Below, piece after piece: positions 50,821-58,841 of a stretch of DNA of 64,000 bases. A program made the position numbers and the translations under genes. Position 1 is the first letter of the stretch; every line of letters starts with the position of its first letter. The stretch is from Micromonospora halotolerans (lineage in GTDB: Bacteria > Actinomycetota > Actinomycetes > Mycobacteriales > Micromonosporaceae), in assembly GCF_032108445.1 (NCBI RefSeq), contig NZ_CP134876.1, positions 3,658,001-3,722,000 on the forward strand, read 5' to 3'. Under the pieces are notes generated by a model. The model had not been told where the DNA came from, made no database searches, and saw only the letters and a program-made list of their open reading frames with translations.

Positions 50821-51045
50821 TCAGGCCACGGTCCCGCCGAGCAGGTCGGCCGCCTCGTCGACCGCGTACTCGCCCTCGGGCAGCGAGTCGATCCGGGACA
50901 GCAGATCGGCGGGGAGTTCGGCGGCCACCGCCCGGCGGTAGATGTCCGCCTGGCTCATCCGCTCCTGGCCACGGAAGATGTCGTCGAGCAGTTCGTCGAG
51001 CTGCCGGGTGTCCGGCTGCTCGGTCACGGGCGCGTCGTCGGTCAC
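50821..51045 (-). CDS. Small helical hypothetical protein, 74 residues
   Basis: Acidic, with helices LDELLDDIFRGQERMSQADIYRRAVAAELPADLLSRIDSLPEGEYAVDEAADLL. The pattern of a helix, then LP-D-L and LPEGEY, recalls DUF2795-type actinobacterial proteins, but I am not certain. It starts at GTG 51045. No partner is evident; it lies just after the DAHP synthase gene end on the same strand as the next microprotein. Confidence 0.7.
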   Translation of the reverse strand: MTDDAPVTEQPDTRQLDELLDDIFRGQERMSQADIYRRAVAAELPADLLSRIDSLPEGEYAVDEAADLLGGTVA

Positions 51046-51093
51046 GCCGACCAGCTACCCGGGCCCGAATCGGTCAAACGTCCCCACCACCGC

Positions 51094-52179
51094 TCAGGCG
51101 GGGGCGGGGAGGGTGGCCCGGCGGGCGCGGACCGCCTGGGCGAGGTGGTCGAGGACGTCGGCCGTGGTGTCCCAGCCGATGCAGGCGTCGGTCACCGACT
51201 TGCCGTACTCCAGCTCGCGGGTGGGGTCGAGGTCCTGGCGGCCGGGCTGGAGGAAGCTCTCCAGCATGATGCCGACGATGCCGCGCTGGCCGGCGGCGAG
51301 CTGGGCGGCCACGTCGGCGGCGACCACCGGCTGGTTGCGGTGGTCCTTGCCGCTGTTGGCGTGGCTGGCGTCGATCACCACCCGCTCGGGCAGCCCGGCC
51401 GCGCGCAGCAGGTCCAGCGCCCCCGCCACCGACTCCGCGTCGTAGTTGGGCCGGCCACCGCCGCCCCGCAGCACCAGGTGACCGTCGGCGTTGCCCCGGG
51501 TGTGCATGATCGCCGGGATGCCGGAGACGTCGATGCCCGGGAAGACGTGCGGCACGCCGGCCGCCCGGATCGCGTCCACCGCGGTGGAGATGCTGCCGTC
51601 GGGGCGGTTCTTCATGCCGATCGGCATGGACAGGCCGGAGGCGAGCTGGCGGTGCACCTGGCTCTCCACGGTCCGGGCGCCGATCGCGCCCCAGGCCACC
51701 GTGTCGGCGATGTACTGCGGGGTGATCGGGTCGAGGAACTCGCAGCCCACCGGCAGGCCCAGCCGCAGCACGTCGAGCAGAAGCGCCCGGGCGGTGCGCA
51801 GGCCGGTGTTCACGTCGCCCGAGCCGTCCAGGCCCGGGTCGTTGATCAGGCCCTTCCAGCCCACGGTCGAGCGCGGCTTCTCGAAGTAGACCCGCATCAC
51901 CACGAGCACGTCGTCGGCGAGCCGGTCGGCGACCTGGCGGAGCCGGCCCGCGTACTCCAGGGCCGCGGCGGGGTCGTGCACCGAGCAGGGGCCGACCACG
52001 ACCAGCAGCCGGTCGTCGGCGCGGTCCAGCACCCGGCCGACGGCACGCCGGCCGGCCACCACGGCCTCGGCGAGGGAGTGCTCCAGGGGCAGGTGGTGGT
52101 GCAGCAGGGCCGGGGTGGTCAGCGGCACGACACGGTCGATCCGCTGGTCGATGACCCGATGGGCGTCCGGGGTCGTCAC
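51094..52179 (-). CDS. 3-deoxy-7-phosphoheptulonate (DAHP) synthase, class I AroFGH type
   Basis: Joins phosphoenolpyruvate and erythrose-4-phosphate in the first step of aromatic amino-acid synthesis. The 361 residues carry the E. coli-type blocks LLVVVGPCSVHDP, VVMRVYFEKPRSTVGWKGLINDP, PVGCEFLDPITPQYIADTVAWGAIGARTVESQVHRQ, MPIGMKNRPDGS, HLVLRGG and VVIDASHANSGKD; the Cys, His, Glu and Asp metal ligands are in these. GTG 52179 has GGAAGGA upstream. Expression looks controlled by ribosome-mediated attenuation, because a Tyr/Trp/Phe leader peptide and a terminator lie between its promoter and its start. Most actinobacteria use the class II enzyme as the main one, so this may be a second, specially regulated isozyme. 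Confidence 0.96.
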   Translation of the reverse strand: MTTPDAHRVIDQRIDRVVPLTTPALLHHHLPLEHSLAEAVVAGRRAVGRVLDRADDRLLVVVGPCSVHDPAAALEYAGRLRQVADRLADDVLVVMRVYFEKPRSTVGWKGLINDPGLDGSGDVNTGLRTARALLLDVLRLGLPVGCEFLDPITPQYIADTVAWGAIGARTVESQVHRQLASGLSMPIGMKNRPDGSISTAVDAIRAAGVPHVFPGIDVSGIPAIMHTRGNADGHLVLRGGGGRPNYDAESVAGALDLLRAAGLPERVVIDASHANSGKDHRNQPVVAADVAAQLAAGQRGIVGIMLESFLQPGRQDLDPTRELEYGKSVTDACIGWDTTADVLDHLAQAVRARRATLPAPA

Positions 52180-52236
52180 GGTGGGGTTCCTTCCGCCGAC
52201 CGTGCCCGGGGCCGGCGCCCGGGATCGAGCCGGCTG

Positions 52237-52272
52237 CTCGAAAAGCGAAAGGGCAGGGAATCATCCCTGCCC
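52237..52272 (-). terminator. Attenuator terminator in the DAHP synthase leader
   Basis: On the minus strand, a perfect 9-bp stem GGGCAGGGA/TCCCTGCCC (52272-52264 with 52259-52251, loop TGAT) is followed by TTTCGCTTTT. This is the only U-rich intrinsic terminator I saw in the window. It lies about 70 nt before the start codon of the synthase and 25 nt after the leader-peptide stop. Confidence 0.88.
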
Positions 52273-52296
52273 GGCCGGCTCGAAGAGGAAGTGACG

Positions 52297-52362
52297 TCAG
52301 CTCATGGTCGAGTCACCGGCTCCTCCAGCCGGCTGCCTAAACCATCGATACGACCGCGTCAC
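52297..52362 (-). CDS. Aromatic leader peptide of the DAHP synthase attenuator, 21 residues
   Basis: Read from GTG 52362 to TGA 52297; the peptide begins MTRSYRWFRQPAGG. Tyr5, Trp7 and Phe8 put codons for all three aromatic amino acids within four positions. A -10 hexamer TACGCT ends 7 nt before the GTG, so the message is leaderless and starts with this peptide. A 6-bp stem CCGGCT/AGCCGG at 52316-52332 lies within the coding part, right after the aromatic codons. Stalling at Tyr, Trp or Phe codons would then affect the terminator downstream. Confidence 0.85.
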   Translation of the reverse strand: MTRSYRWFRQPAGGAGDSTMS

Positions 52363-52369
52363 GCCCGTC

Positions 52370-52375
52370 AGCGTA
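52370..52375 (-). promoter_or_regulatory. -10 hexamer of the DAHP synthase leader
   Basis: TACGCT (minus strand), 7 nt before the leader-peptide GTG. No convincing -35 is seen. Confidence 0.6.
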
Positions 52376-52444
52376 CCCGACGGGCCGGGCGGGTCCCACC
52401 CGCTCGTCGGGTACGGCACGCCCCGGCGGGGGTATGAGGACGGC

Positions 52445-52660
52445 ATGAGCCACGACCAGAGCGACCAGGACCGCATCGAGTCCCGCGCCCACCTGCTGCC
52501 CGAGGAGGCGGCGGTGGGCAGCGAGGATCCCGAGGCGCAGGCCGACGCGATCCTCGCCGAATCCGACATCCGGGAGGAGGACCGGAACGCCGCGCCGGAC
52601 ACGCTCCTGGAGCACCGGACCTCCGATCAGACCGTCACCCCCGTCGAGCCTCCCGACTGA
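52445..52660 (+). CDS. Acidic hypothetical protein, 71 residues
   Basis: A soluble acidic protein (SRAHLLPEEAAVGSEDPEAQADAILAESDIREEDRNAAPDTLLEHRTS) with a short central helix and disordered ends. The same LLPEE-x-SxDPxAQAxAIL pattern is widespread in actinobacterial small proteins, as I remember. GAGG lies 5-6 nt before ATG 52445. It is divergent from the DAHP synthase leader and overlaps the end of the next minus-strand gene by 34 nt. Confidence 0.72.
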   Translation: MSHDQSDQDRIESRAHLLPEEAAVGSEDPEAQADAILAESDIREEDRNAAPDTLLEHRTSDQTVTPVEPPD

Positions 52661-53349
52661 GCGGAGGCGCCGCGGGCCCGCCGCGACCCCCGGTAGGTGG
52701 TGGCCCGCAACCAGGCCAGCGGGCCGGTCAGCCGCACCCCCGGCGGCACGTTCCCGATCGGGTCGAAGGCCAGCGCTACGTCCTCACGGGCGCCGCGCCG
52801 GCCGTCCAGGCGTACCTCGCCGAACGGCCGCCACGGCCCGACCGCGGAGGCCACCGCCAGCACCAGCCGCGGCCCGTCGTCGCCGGCCACCGCCGGAAGC
52901 CCGGCCAGGCCGCGGCCCAGGTCCGGCGAGTCCGGGTCGGCCAGCACCGCCAGGTACAGCCGCCGGCGGCCGGCCCGGAAGGACATGATCGAGCTGTACG
53001 TCCCGGTGAAACCGCGCCGGGGCAGCGGCAGGTGGCGCAGCACCGGCGGGGCGGCGCTGGAACTGGCCAGCAGGTCCACCGGCGGCTCCGGGTCGCGGTG
53101 CAGCCGGATGCCGACACCCAGCACGTCCGGCCAGCTCCCGGGCGTGGGCACGCCCTTCGACAGGCGGACCGTCGCCGGCCACCGGCTCGGCAGGTCGAGC
53201 AGCGGCACGCCGGTGGGCGGTCCCGGCGTACCCCAGATGAGGACCTCGGCGGAGAAGGTGCGGCCGGCCGGGTGCAGCAACCGGCCACGCCGGAGCCGCG
53301 CCAGCGCGGCGGCGGCGCGTTCGACCGCGGACGATGCGGGGGAGGACAT
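52627..53349 (-). CDS. Conserved hypothetical protein, sometimes annotated as phosphodiesterase
   Basis: A 240-residue soluble protein with a beta-rich core: LHPAGRTFSAEVLIWGTPGP, GVPLLDLPSRWPATVRLSKGVPTPGSWPDVLGVGIRLH, GFTGTYSSIMSFRAGRRRLYLAVLADP and VALAFDPIGNVPPGVRLTG. The SKG.P ... D..G..IR pattern recalls the catalase/heme-domain fold, yet related proteins are often labelled phosphodiesterase without proof. No metal motif of known phosphodiesterases is visible. The start at ATG 53349 has a weak ribosome site. Function unknown. Confidence 0.7.
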   Translation of the reverse strand: MSSPASSAVERAAAALARLRRGRLLHPAGRTFSAEVLIWGTPGPPTGVPLLDLPSRWPATVRLSKGVPTPGSWPDVLGVGIRLHRDPEPPVDLLASSSAAPPVLRHLPLPRRGFTGTYSSIMSFRAGRRRLYLAVLADPDSPDLGRGLAGLPAVAGDDGPRLVLAVASAVGPWRPFGEVRLDGRRGAREDVALAFDPIGNVPPGVRLTGPLAWLRATTYRGSRRARGASAQSGGSTGVTV

Positions 53350-53418
53350 GCCGGGCGAGTACCCCGCCGCGCGGCGGCGATGCTCCCCGCACGTCACCTT
53401 TCCGCCCGCGAGATCGGA

Positions 53419-53424
53419 TAGCGT
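53419..53424 (+). promoter_or_regulatory. -10 hexamer of a leaderless gene
   Basis: TAGCGT ends 6 nt before ATG 53431 of the first M16 gene; no ribosome site lies between. Confidence 0.6.
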
Positions 53425-53430
53425 CGTGCC

Positions 53431-54723
53431 ATGCCCGACAGCGGTTACCCCTGGCCGATCGAGACGACCCGACTGGACAACGGTCTGCGCGTGGTGGTGA
53501 GCGAGGACCGCACCGCTCCCGCCGTCGCCGTGAACATCTGGTACGACGTGGGTTCCCGCCACGAGCCGGCGGGCCAGACCGGCTTCGCGCACCTCTTCGA
53601 GCACCTGATGTTCGAGGGCTCGGTCAACGTGGCGAAGACCGAGCACATGAGGCTTATCCAGGGCTCCGGCGGCTCGCTCAACGCCACCACCAACCCGGAC
53701 CGGACCAACTACTTCGAGACGGTCCCGGCCGAGCACCTGGAGCTGGCGCTCTGGCTGGAGGCCGACCGGATGGGCGGGCTCGTCCCGGCGCTGACCCAGG
53801 AGACGCTGGACAACCAGCGGGACGTGGTGAAGAACGAGCGCCGCCAGCGCTACGAGAACGTGCCGTACGGCGACGCGTGGCTGCGGCTGCTGCCGCTGCT
53901 CTATCCGCCCGGGCATCCCTACCACCACGCCACGATCGGCTCGATGGCCGACCTGAACGCCGCCGACCTGGCCACGTTCCAGGCGTTCCACCGCACCTAC
54001 TACGCGCCGAACAACGCGGTGCTCACCGTGGTCGGCGACACCACCGCCACCGAGGTGTTCGCGCTGGCCGACAAGTACTTCGGCGGGCTGCCGCCGCGCG
54101 AGGACATCCCGGCGGCCCCGGACGGGCGTACCGTCGCGGCCACCGGGCGGCCCGCCGTGGAGACGGTCACCGCCGACGTGCCCGCCCCCCGTGTCTACGT
54201 CGCGCACCGCACCCACCCCTACGGCACCCCGGGATACGACGTGACGACCGTGCTCGCCACCGTGCTGGGCACCGGCCGGGGGAGCCGCCTCTACCAGCGC
54301 CTCGCCGACGGGGAACGGATCGCCCAGCCGGACCTGGTCGGGGCGTACGGGGTGGACCTGGCGCACGCCCCGGCGCCGCTGATCGCCACCGCCACGGCCC
54401 GTCCCGGGGTGTCCGGCGACCGGCTGCGCGAGGGGCTGACCGAGGTGGTGGACGAGCTGACCACCGTGCCGGTGACCGGCGCCGAGCTGGACCGGGCCAA
54501 GGCGCTGCTGAGCACCCAGTGGTGGCGGCACATGTCCACGGTGGATGGCCGGGCCGATGTCCTCGGCCGGTACGCCACCCAGTTCGGCGACCCGGCGAAG
54601 ATCGGTGAGCGGCTGCCCGCCTGGCTCGCCGTCACCGCTGAGGAGATCGCCGAGCAGGCCGCCGAGCTGCTCGGCCCGGCCGACCGGGCGACCCTCACCT
54701 ACCTGCCCGAGGAGACCTCATGA
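53431..54723 (+). CDS. M16 zinc metallopeptidase, active subunit
   Basis: A processing-peptidase-like protease of 430 residues. The inverted zinc motif HLFEH is at His54-Glu57-His58, with the third ligand Glu expected in KNERRQRYEN near 130. Two M16 halves are present, as in bacterial single-chain subunits. It overlaps the next gene by ATGA at 54720-54723. The second gene encodes a homologue without the zinc motif, so the two very likely form a heterodimer. There is no signal peptide, so it acts in the cytoplasm. Confidence 0.95.
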   Translation: MPDSGYPWPIETTRLDNGLRVVVSEDRTAPAVAVNIWYDVGSRHEPAGQTGFAHLFEHLMFEGSVNVAKTEHMRLIQGSGGSLNATTNPDRTNYFETVPAEHLELALWLEADRMGGLVPALTQETLDNQRDVVKNERRQRYENVPYGDAWLRLLPLLYPPGHPYHHATIGSMADLNAADLATFQAFHRTYYAPNNAVLTVVGDTTATEVFALADKYFGGLPPREDIPAAPDGRTVAATGRPAVETVTADVPAPRVYVAHRTHPYGTPGYDVTTVLATVLGTGRGSRLYQRLADGERIAQPDLVGAYGVDLAHAPAPLIATATARPGVSGDRLREGLTEVVDELTTVPVTGAELDRAKALLSTQWWRHMSTVDGRADVLGRYATQFGDPAKIGERLPAWLAVTAEEIAEQAAELLGPADRATLTYLPEETS

Positions 54724-56066
54724 CGCTGATCGCCGCCCGTCCCGGGCCGGGTGCCGCGCGCCCTTACCGGTTCCCGCAGGTGGTCCGCCGGTCCGCCGCC
54801 GGTGGGCAGGTCGTCGCCGCGCACCTGCCCGGGCAGAACCTCGCCGTCGCGCTGCTGCTGCTCGACGGCGGCGCCGGCCGGGAGCCGGTCGGCAAGGAGG
54901 GGCTCGGCGGGGTGCTGGCCAAGGCGCTGGAGGAGGGCACCGCGCAGCGGGACGCCACCGCGTACGCCCTGGCCATCGAGGCGCTCGGCACCGAGCTGGT
55001 GACCGGCCTGGACTGGGACTCGTTCCAGGTCAGCGTGCAGGTGCCGGTGGACCGGCTGGGCGCGGCCGTGGAACTGCTCGCCGAGGCGGTGCGGACGCCG
55101 AAGCTCGACCCGGCCGACGTGCGGCGGGTCCGCGACGACGAGGTGACCGCCCTGCGGATGGACTGGGCCAACCCGGGCCCGCGGGCCGACGCCGTGCTGC
55201 GCGCCGAGCTGTTCGGCGCGGACAACCGCTGGGGCCGCCCCATGTACGGCGACCCGGAGAGCGTGGCCGGCCTGGACGTGGACGACGTGACCGTCTTCCA
55301 CTCCGAGTGGTTCATCCGCCCCGGCACGCTGATCGTCGCCGGTGACCTGGATCGGATCGACCTCGACGCGCTCGCCGCGACGGTGTTCACCGGGGCCGGT
55401 GGCGCGGCGGCCGACAAGGGCGGCCCGATCGGGGTGACGCTGTCCGACCGGCGGCGGATCATCCTGGTCGACCGTCCCGGCTCGGTGCAGTCCACGCTCC
55501 GCCTCGGGCACCCGTCGCCGCACCGCGCCCACCCGGACCACGTGCCGATGACGCTGGCCGGCACGGTGCTCGGCGGGGCCTTCACCTCCCGGCTCAACCA
55601 CCTGATCCGCGAGGTGCGCGGCTACACGTACGGGATCCGGGGCGACTTCGCGTCGTCCCGCCGGTTCGGCCGGTTCGCCATCAGCTCCGGGGTGCAGACC
55701 GCGGTGACCGCGCCGGCCCTGGTCGAGGCGGTCGGCGAGGTGTCGCGTACCCGGTTGACCGGGGTGACCGAGGACGAGCTGGCGGTGGCCCGCTCCTGGC
55801 GGGCCGGTCAGCTCTCCGTGGAGCTGCAGAGCCCCCGGGCCATCGCCTCGGCGCTGACCACCCTGGTCGTGCACGACCTGCCGGACGACTACCACGCCCG
55901 GCTGCGCGAGGCGCTGCTCGCCGCGACCGTCGAGGAGGTCTCCGCGGCGGCCGCCGCCCACCTGCACCCGGAGTCGCTCACCCTGGTCGTCGAGGGCGAC
56001 GCGGCGGTGATCCGGGACGAGCTGGTGGCCGCCGGCCTCGGCGACGTGGTCGACCACCGGTCCTGA
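54720..56066 (+). CDS. M16 peptidase-like inactive partner subunit
   Basis: A 448-residue M16 homologue in which the HxxEH position reads KEGLGGVLAKALEEGTAQRD, so it cannot bind the catalytic zinc. It keeps the Arg/Tyr pair region LIREVRGYTYGIRGDF that helps hold substrate in active/inactive M16 pairs (mitochondrial-processing-peptidase logic). It is translationally coupled to the active subunit. A 13-bp hairpin follows. Confidence 0.94.
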   Translation: MTLIAARPGPGAARPYRFPQVVRRSAAGGQVVAAHLPGQNLAVALLLLDGGAGREPVGKEGLGGVLAKALEEGTAQRDATAYALAIEALGTELVTGLDWDSFQVSVQVPVDRLGAAVELLAEAVRTPKLDPADVRRVRDDEVTALRMDWANPGPRADAVLRAELFGADNRWGRPMYGDPESVAGLDVDDVTVFHSEWFIRPGTLIVAGDLDRIDLDALAATVFTGAGGAAADKGGPIGVTLSDRRRIILVDRPGSVQSTLRLGHPSPHRAHPDHVPMTLAGTVLGGAFTSRLNHLIREVRGYTYGIRGDFASSRRFGRFAISSGVQTAVTAPALVEAVGEVSRTRLTGVTEDELAVARSWRAGQLSVELQSPRAIASALTTLVVHDLPDDYHARLREALLAATVEEVSAAAAAHLHPESLTLVVEGDAAVIRDELVAAGLGDVVDHRS

Positions 56067-56077
56067 CCCGCTCGGGT

Positions 56078-56108
56078 GCGTGGCGGTGTCGGCCGGACAC
56101 CGCCACGC
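56078..56108 (+). terminator. 13-bp hairpin terminator after the M16 pair
   Basis: GCGTGGCGGTGTC (56078-56090) pairs perfectly with 56096-56108 around GGCCG. Confidence 0.85.
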
Positions 56109-56127
56109 CTGGGCCCCCGGGATGTGA

Positions 56128-57372
<1,245 letters not shown>

Positions 57373-57376
57373 CCCC

Positions 57377-57817
57377 GTGGCGGACGAGCGGACCCGGCAG
57401 GCCCTGACCGATCTCGTGGCGAGCCGCCGGCTCGGCGTGCTCGCCACCCTGAAGCGCGACGGCCGGCCCCAACTGTCCACGGTGGTCCACTCCTTCGACC
57501 GGGACGCCGGGCTGATCCGGATCTCGGTCACCGACGGCCGGGCGAAGACCGCGAACCTGCGCCGCGATCCCCGGGCCAGCTTCCACGTCAGTAGCGAGGA
57601 CGGCTGGGCGTACGCGGTGGCGGAGGGCCGGGCCGAGCTGACCCCGGTGGCCGAGCGGCCGGACGACCCGACCGTCGAGGAACTGGTCGGGCTCTACCGG
57701 GCGGTGCAGGGCGAACACCCGGACTGGGACGACTTCCGGCGCGCCATGGTGGCCGAGCGCCGGCTGGTGGTGCGGCTGCACGTCGACCGGCTCTACGGGA
57801 TGCCACCGCGCGGCTGA
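57377..57817 (+). CDS. PPOX-class F420- or flavin-dependent oxidoreductase-like protein
   Basis: A 146-residue split-barrel protein: LVASRRLGVLATLKRDGRPQLSTVVHSF, then IRISVTDGRAKTANLRRDPRASFHV and YAVAEGRAELTP. This is the pattern of actinobacterial F420-dependent PPOX-class enzymes. It starts at GTG 57377, 4 nt after asd, and should be co-transcribed. Whether it uses F420 or FMN cannot be told from sequence by eye. Confidence 0.88.
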   Translation: MADERTRQALTDLVASRRLGVLATLKRDGRPQLSTVVHSFDRDAGLIRISVTDGRAKTANLRRDPRASFHVSSEDGWAYAVAEGRAELTPVAERPDDPTVEELVGLYRAVQGEHPDWDDFRRAMVAERRLVVRLHVDRLYGMPPRG

Positions 57818-57892
57818 CCGCCGGCCGCCCCCCGGGTTACCTCGCCCGCGCGGCCGGGTAGACCGCGGTGCCGACACCGAGAGGGGAGCACC

Positions 57893-58309
57893 ATGACAAC
57901 GGTCGGAGAATTCATGACGACCCGGTTGGTGACGATGGACGGCAGCGACACCCTCACCGCCGCGGCGCAGGAGATGCGTGACAGCGCCATCGGCGACGTG
58001 GTGGTGACCGATGGCGACAAGGTGGTCGGGATCGTCACGGACCGGGACATCACGGTCCGGGGCGTGGCCGAGAGCCTGGATCCCAACACGACGAAGCTCG
58101 ACCAGATCACCAGCAAGGACGTGGTGACGGTCAGCCAGTACGACGACGCGGTGGCCGCCGCCGACCTGATGCGCACCTACGGGGTCCGCCGGCTGCCGGT
58201 GACCGAGGACGGCCGCCTGGTCGGCCTGGTGTCGATGGGTGACCTGGCCGTCGAGCGGGAGCCCCAGTCGGTGCTCGCGGACGTCAGCGCCGACGACCCG
58301 AACAACTGA
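57893..58309 (+). CDS. CBS-domain pair protein
   Basis: A 138-residue cytoplasmic protein made of two CBS domains: VGEFMTTRLVTMDGSDTLTAAAQEMRDSAIGDVVVTDGDKVVGIVTDRDI and KDVVTVSQYDDAVAAADLMRTYGVRRLPVTEDGRLVGLVSMGDL. Stand-alone CBS pairs bind adenosyl nucleotides and act as energy or stress sensors. GAGGGGAG lies 5 nt before the ATG. It is followed by a 16-bp terminator. Confidence 0.95.
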   Translation: MTTVGEFMTTRLVTMDGSDTLTAAAQEMRDSAIGDVVVTDGDKVVGIVTDRDITVRGVAESLDPNTTKLDQITSKDVVTVSQYDDAVAAADLMRTYGVRRLPVTEDGRLVGLVSMGDLAVEREPQSVLADVSADDPNN

Positions 58310-58323
58310 CCCGTCCGCCTCGG

Positions 58324-58358
58324 TGAACGCCGGCCCCCGGTTCGGGGGCCGGCGTTCA
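58324..58358 (+). terminator. 16-bp terminator after the CBS gene
   Basis: TGAACGCCGGCCCCCG (58324-58339) pairs perfectly with 58343-58358 around GTT. Confidence 0.9.
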
Positions 58359-58472
58359 CGCGTCCGGGCCCCTGGTGGGTGACTCACCCGAACCGGGCGA
58401 GGTTGGGCCCGTACGCGGCGGGGACCCGTTCTCGGACGTCGGAGGGCCGCCGATCGCGGGAGGAGTCGCCCG

Positions 58473-58841
58473 ATGGATGTGACCACGAGATTCTTCGAGG
58501 ACCTGGACCGGCGGGAGTTCGAACCGCTGCTGGTCAAGGCCTCCGGAACCCTCCGGTTCGACCTGCATGAGGGGCCGCGCACCACGCACTGGCTGCTGGA
58601 GATCGACCGGGGCAAGGTCCGGGTCCGCCAGGAGGACCAGGAGGCCGACACGGTGGTCGGCGCCGACCCGCGGCTCTTCGAGGAGCTGGTGACCGGCGAG
58701 GAGAACACCATCGCCGCGCTGCTGCGGGGGGACATGACGGTCTCCGGCGACCTGCGCCTCGTGTTGCAGGTCGAACGGACCTTCCCCGGCCCGGCGGAGT
58801 CACGGGGGCCGCACCACGCGTTCCAGAGGAGGGCTGCCTGA
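58473..58841 (+). CDS. SCP2-like sterol-carrier-fold protein
   Basis: A 122-residue protein with the SCP2 pattern: FEPLLVKASGTLRFDLHEG, HWLLEIDRGKVRVRQEDQEADTVVGADPRLFEELVTGEENTIAALLRGDMTVSGDLRLVLQV. SCP2 folds bind hydrophobic ligands. The TGA shares a base with the ATG of the glycoside hydrolase gene, so both are made from one message. GGGAGGAG precedes ATG 58473. Why a lipid-binding fold is coupled to a debranching-type enzyme is unknown. Confidence 0.9.
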   Translation: MDVTTRFFEDLDRREFEPLLVKASGTLRFDLHEGPRTTHWLLEIDRGKVRVRQEDQEADTVVGADPRLFEELVTGEENTIAALLRGDMTVSGDLRLVLQVERTFPGPAESRGPHHAFQRRAA

